The notes under the pieces: generated by a model | The model's input: the letters and a program-made list of their open reading frames with translations, nothing else | What the model was told of the DNA's origin: nothing | Database searches by the model: none | In this document: piece after piece, positions 7,124 through 7,433 of the stretch | Layout: each line of letters begins with the position of its first letter | How positions within the stretch are numbered: the stretch's first letter is position 1 | Translations under genes and position numbers: made by a program | Source: Chitinophagales bacterium | Lineage (GTDB): Bacteria; Bacteroidota; Bacteroidia; Chitinophagales; UBA10324 | NCBI GenBank assembly: GCA_013695715.1 | Contig: JACCZZ010000065.1 | Coordinates: forward strand, 1 to 7,433 | DNA: 7,433 nucleotides | Direction: 5' to 3'

Positions 7124-7240
7124 TCACGTCCTGACCAGATCTCGCATTATAATTTTAAATGAGGCTTCATTCTGGCTTGCAACAATTCCAAACTTGGCCA
7201 TAATCTGAAGTAAGATAAAAGAATAAATCTGTCCCCCCAT
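7124..7240 (-). CDS. Possible 38-residue small protein or gene remnant
   Basis: ATG at 7238-7240 directly follows an in-frame TAG and runs to TGA at 7124-7126. AAGGGG (7245-7250) lies four bases before the ATG and resembles a Shine-Dalgarno site, although Bacteroidota seldom rely on one. The peptide begins MGGQIYSFILLQIM and continues KFGIVASQNEASFK. It is hydrophobic at the start and basic at the end (MRDLVRT). After the TGA the same frame stays open for 14 more codons. A second in-frame ATG (7199-7201) would give 25 residues. It sits just beyond the tRNA terminator, so it would need its own promoter. A decayed fragment or an intergenic repeat that happens to be open is as likely as a real gene. 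Confidence 0.15.
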   Translation of the reverse strand: MGGQIYSFILLQIMAKFGIVASQNEASFKIIMRDLVRT

Positions 7241-7250
7241 CTAACCCCTT

Positions 7251-7293
7251 AAATAAGAATACCTCTGTAAGTTGTTAATTTACAAAGGCATTC
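7251..7293 (-). terminator. Intrinsic terminator of the tRNA-Leu gene
   Basis: On the minus strand a 14-base arm (7280-7293) pairs along its full length with 7257-7270, with two G-T wobbles, around a 9-base loop; TTATTT follows (7251-7256). It lies 11 bases after the 3' end of the tRNA, so the tRNA transcript should end here and not run into the gap or the copy 2 gene. Confidence 0.85.
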
Positions 7294-7304
7294 AAATTTA
7301 CTAG

Positions 7305-7388
7305 TGCCCGGGAAGGGAATCGAACCCCCACAGTATTGCTACTACCAGATTTTGAGTCTGGCGCGTCTACCAATTCCGCCACCCGGGC
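7305..7388 (-). tRNA. tRNA-Leu (anticodon CAA, reads UUG)
   Basis: The gene is 84 bases and complete. The acceptor stem GCCCGGG (7382-7388) pairs perfectly with CCCGGGC (7306-7312), with A at 7305 as the discriminator base. The D arm contains GGTAGA. The anticodon stem CCAGA/TCTGG encloses the loop CTCAAAA, putting anticodon CAA at 7352-7354. A long variable arm (7330-7344, AGTA/TACT around GCAA) marks it as a class II tRNA, as leucine tRNAs are. The T arm GGGGG/CCCTT has two G-U pairs next to the acceptor and loop TTCGATT. CCA is not encoded (CTA follows the discriminator base), so the end must be added by CCA-adding enzyme. It carries its own terminator. TATAAT at 7412-7417 (minus sense) could belong to a promoter, but only 45 upstream bases are visible. 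Confidence 0.97.
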
Positions 7389-7433
7389 AATGTCAGCAAG
7401 CAATCTTTCATATTATATAAAATCTTCGGATGA

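Larger units (their letters stand above)
6867..7250. other. Long non-coding gap between copy 2 and the tRNA terminator
   Basis: This stretch is AT-rich and has no ORF of convincing length on either strand. It holds a weak palindrome (6911-6940), a 14-base match (7048-7061) to the upstream region of copy 1 (5828-5841), and a possible 38-codon minus-strand ORF (7124-7240). The part from about 7080 to 7200 is visibly less AT-rich than its surroundings and may be a separate intergenic element or gene remnant. The promoter of copy 2 should lie here, but I cannot point to it. Confidence 0.5.

Noticed and set aside
7305..7388. tRNA 3' end as an integration (att) site of a mobile element
   Set aside because: No direct repeat of the tRNA end and no integrase gene are seen in the window.

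Overview
The window looks like chromosomal DNA from a Bacteroidota bacterium; the class cannot be settled from this sequence. The reasons are a large secreted protein ending in a type IX secretion (T9SS) sorting domain of the YPNP type, two more secreted proteins with sorting-domain-like C-termini, an AT-rich base composition, A/T-rich leaders in place of Shine-Dalgarno sites before the well-supported genes, and a tRNA gene without an encoded CCA end.

Layout. Positions 1-4455 (+) hold the 3' part of one very long gene whose start lies outside the window. Its product runs: fibronectin-III-like segment, alpha/beta-hydrolase domain, a beta-rich segment, eleven Ig-like modules in a regular order (A-B-C three times, then A, then a diverged last module), and a T9SS sorting domain. 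A strong intrinsic terminator follows at 4477-4520. A doubtful 90-residue ORF (4568-4840, +) comes next. Two tandem paralogous genes of 279 codons each lie on the minus strand (4966-5805 and 6009-6848). Both encode secreted proteins with near-identical ends and a strongly diverged, cysteine-bearing middle. The 456 bases from 6849 to 7304 hold a short leader shared with the other paralog, a weak palindrome, a possible 38-codon ORF and the tRNA terminator. A complete tRNA-Leu(CAA) gene (7305-7388, -) closes the window.

How the parts relate. The three well-supported proteins all appear built for export by Sec followed by T9SS, so this is an accessory cell-surface or secreted-protein locus and not a metabolic operon. 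The big gene and the paralog pair converge and are probably transcribed separately. The most interesting signals are the higher-order module repeat of the big protein, whose copies differ almost only at synonymous sites over long stretches, and the paralog pair with a divergent central region between conserved ends. I see no CRISPR array, transposase, phage gene or toxin-antitoxin pair, and nothing that clearly amounts to a new defence or mobile system.
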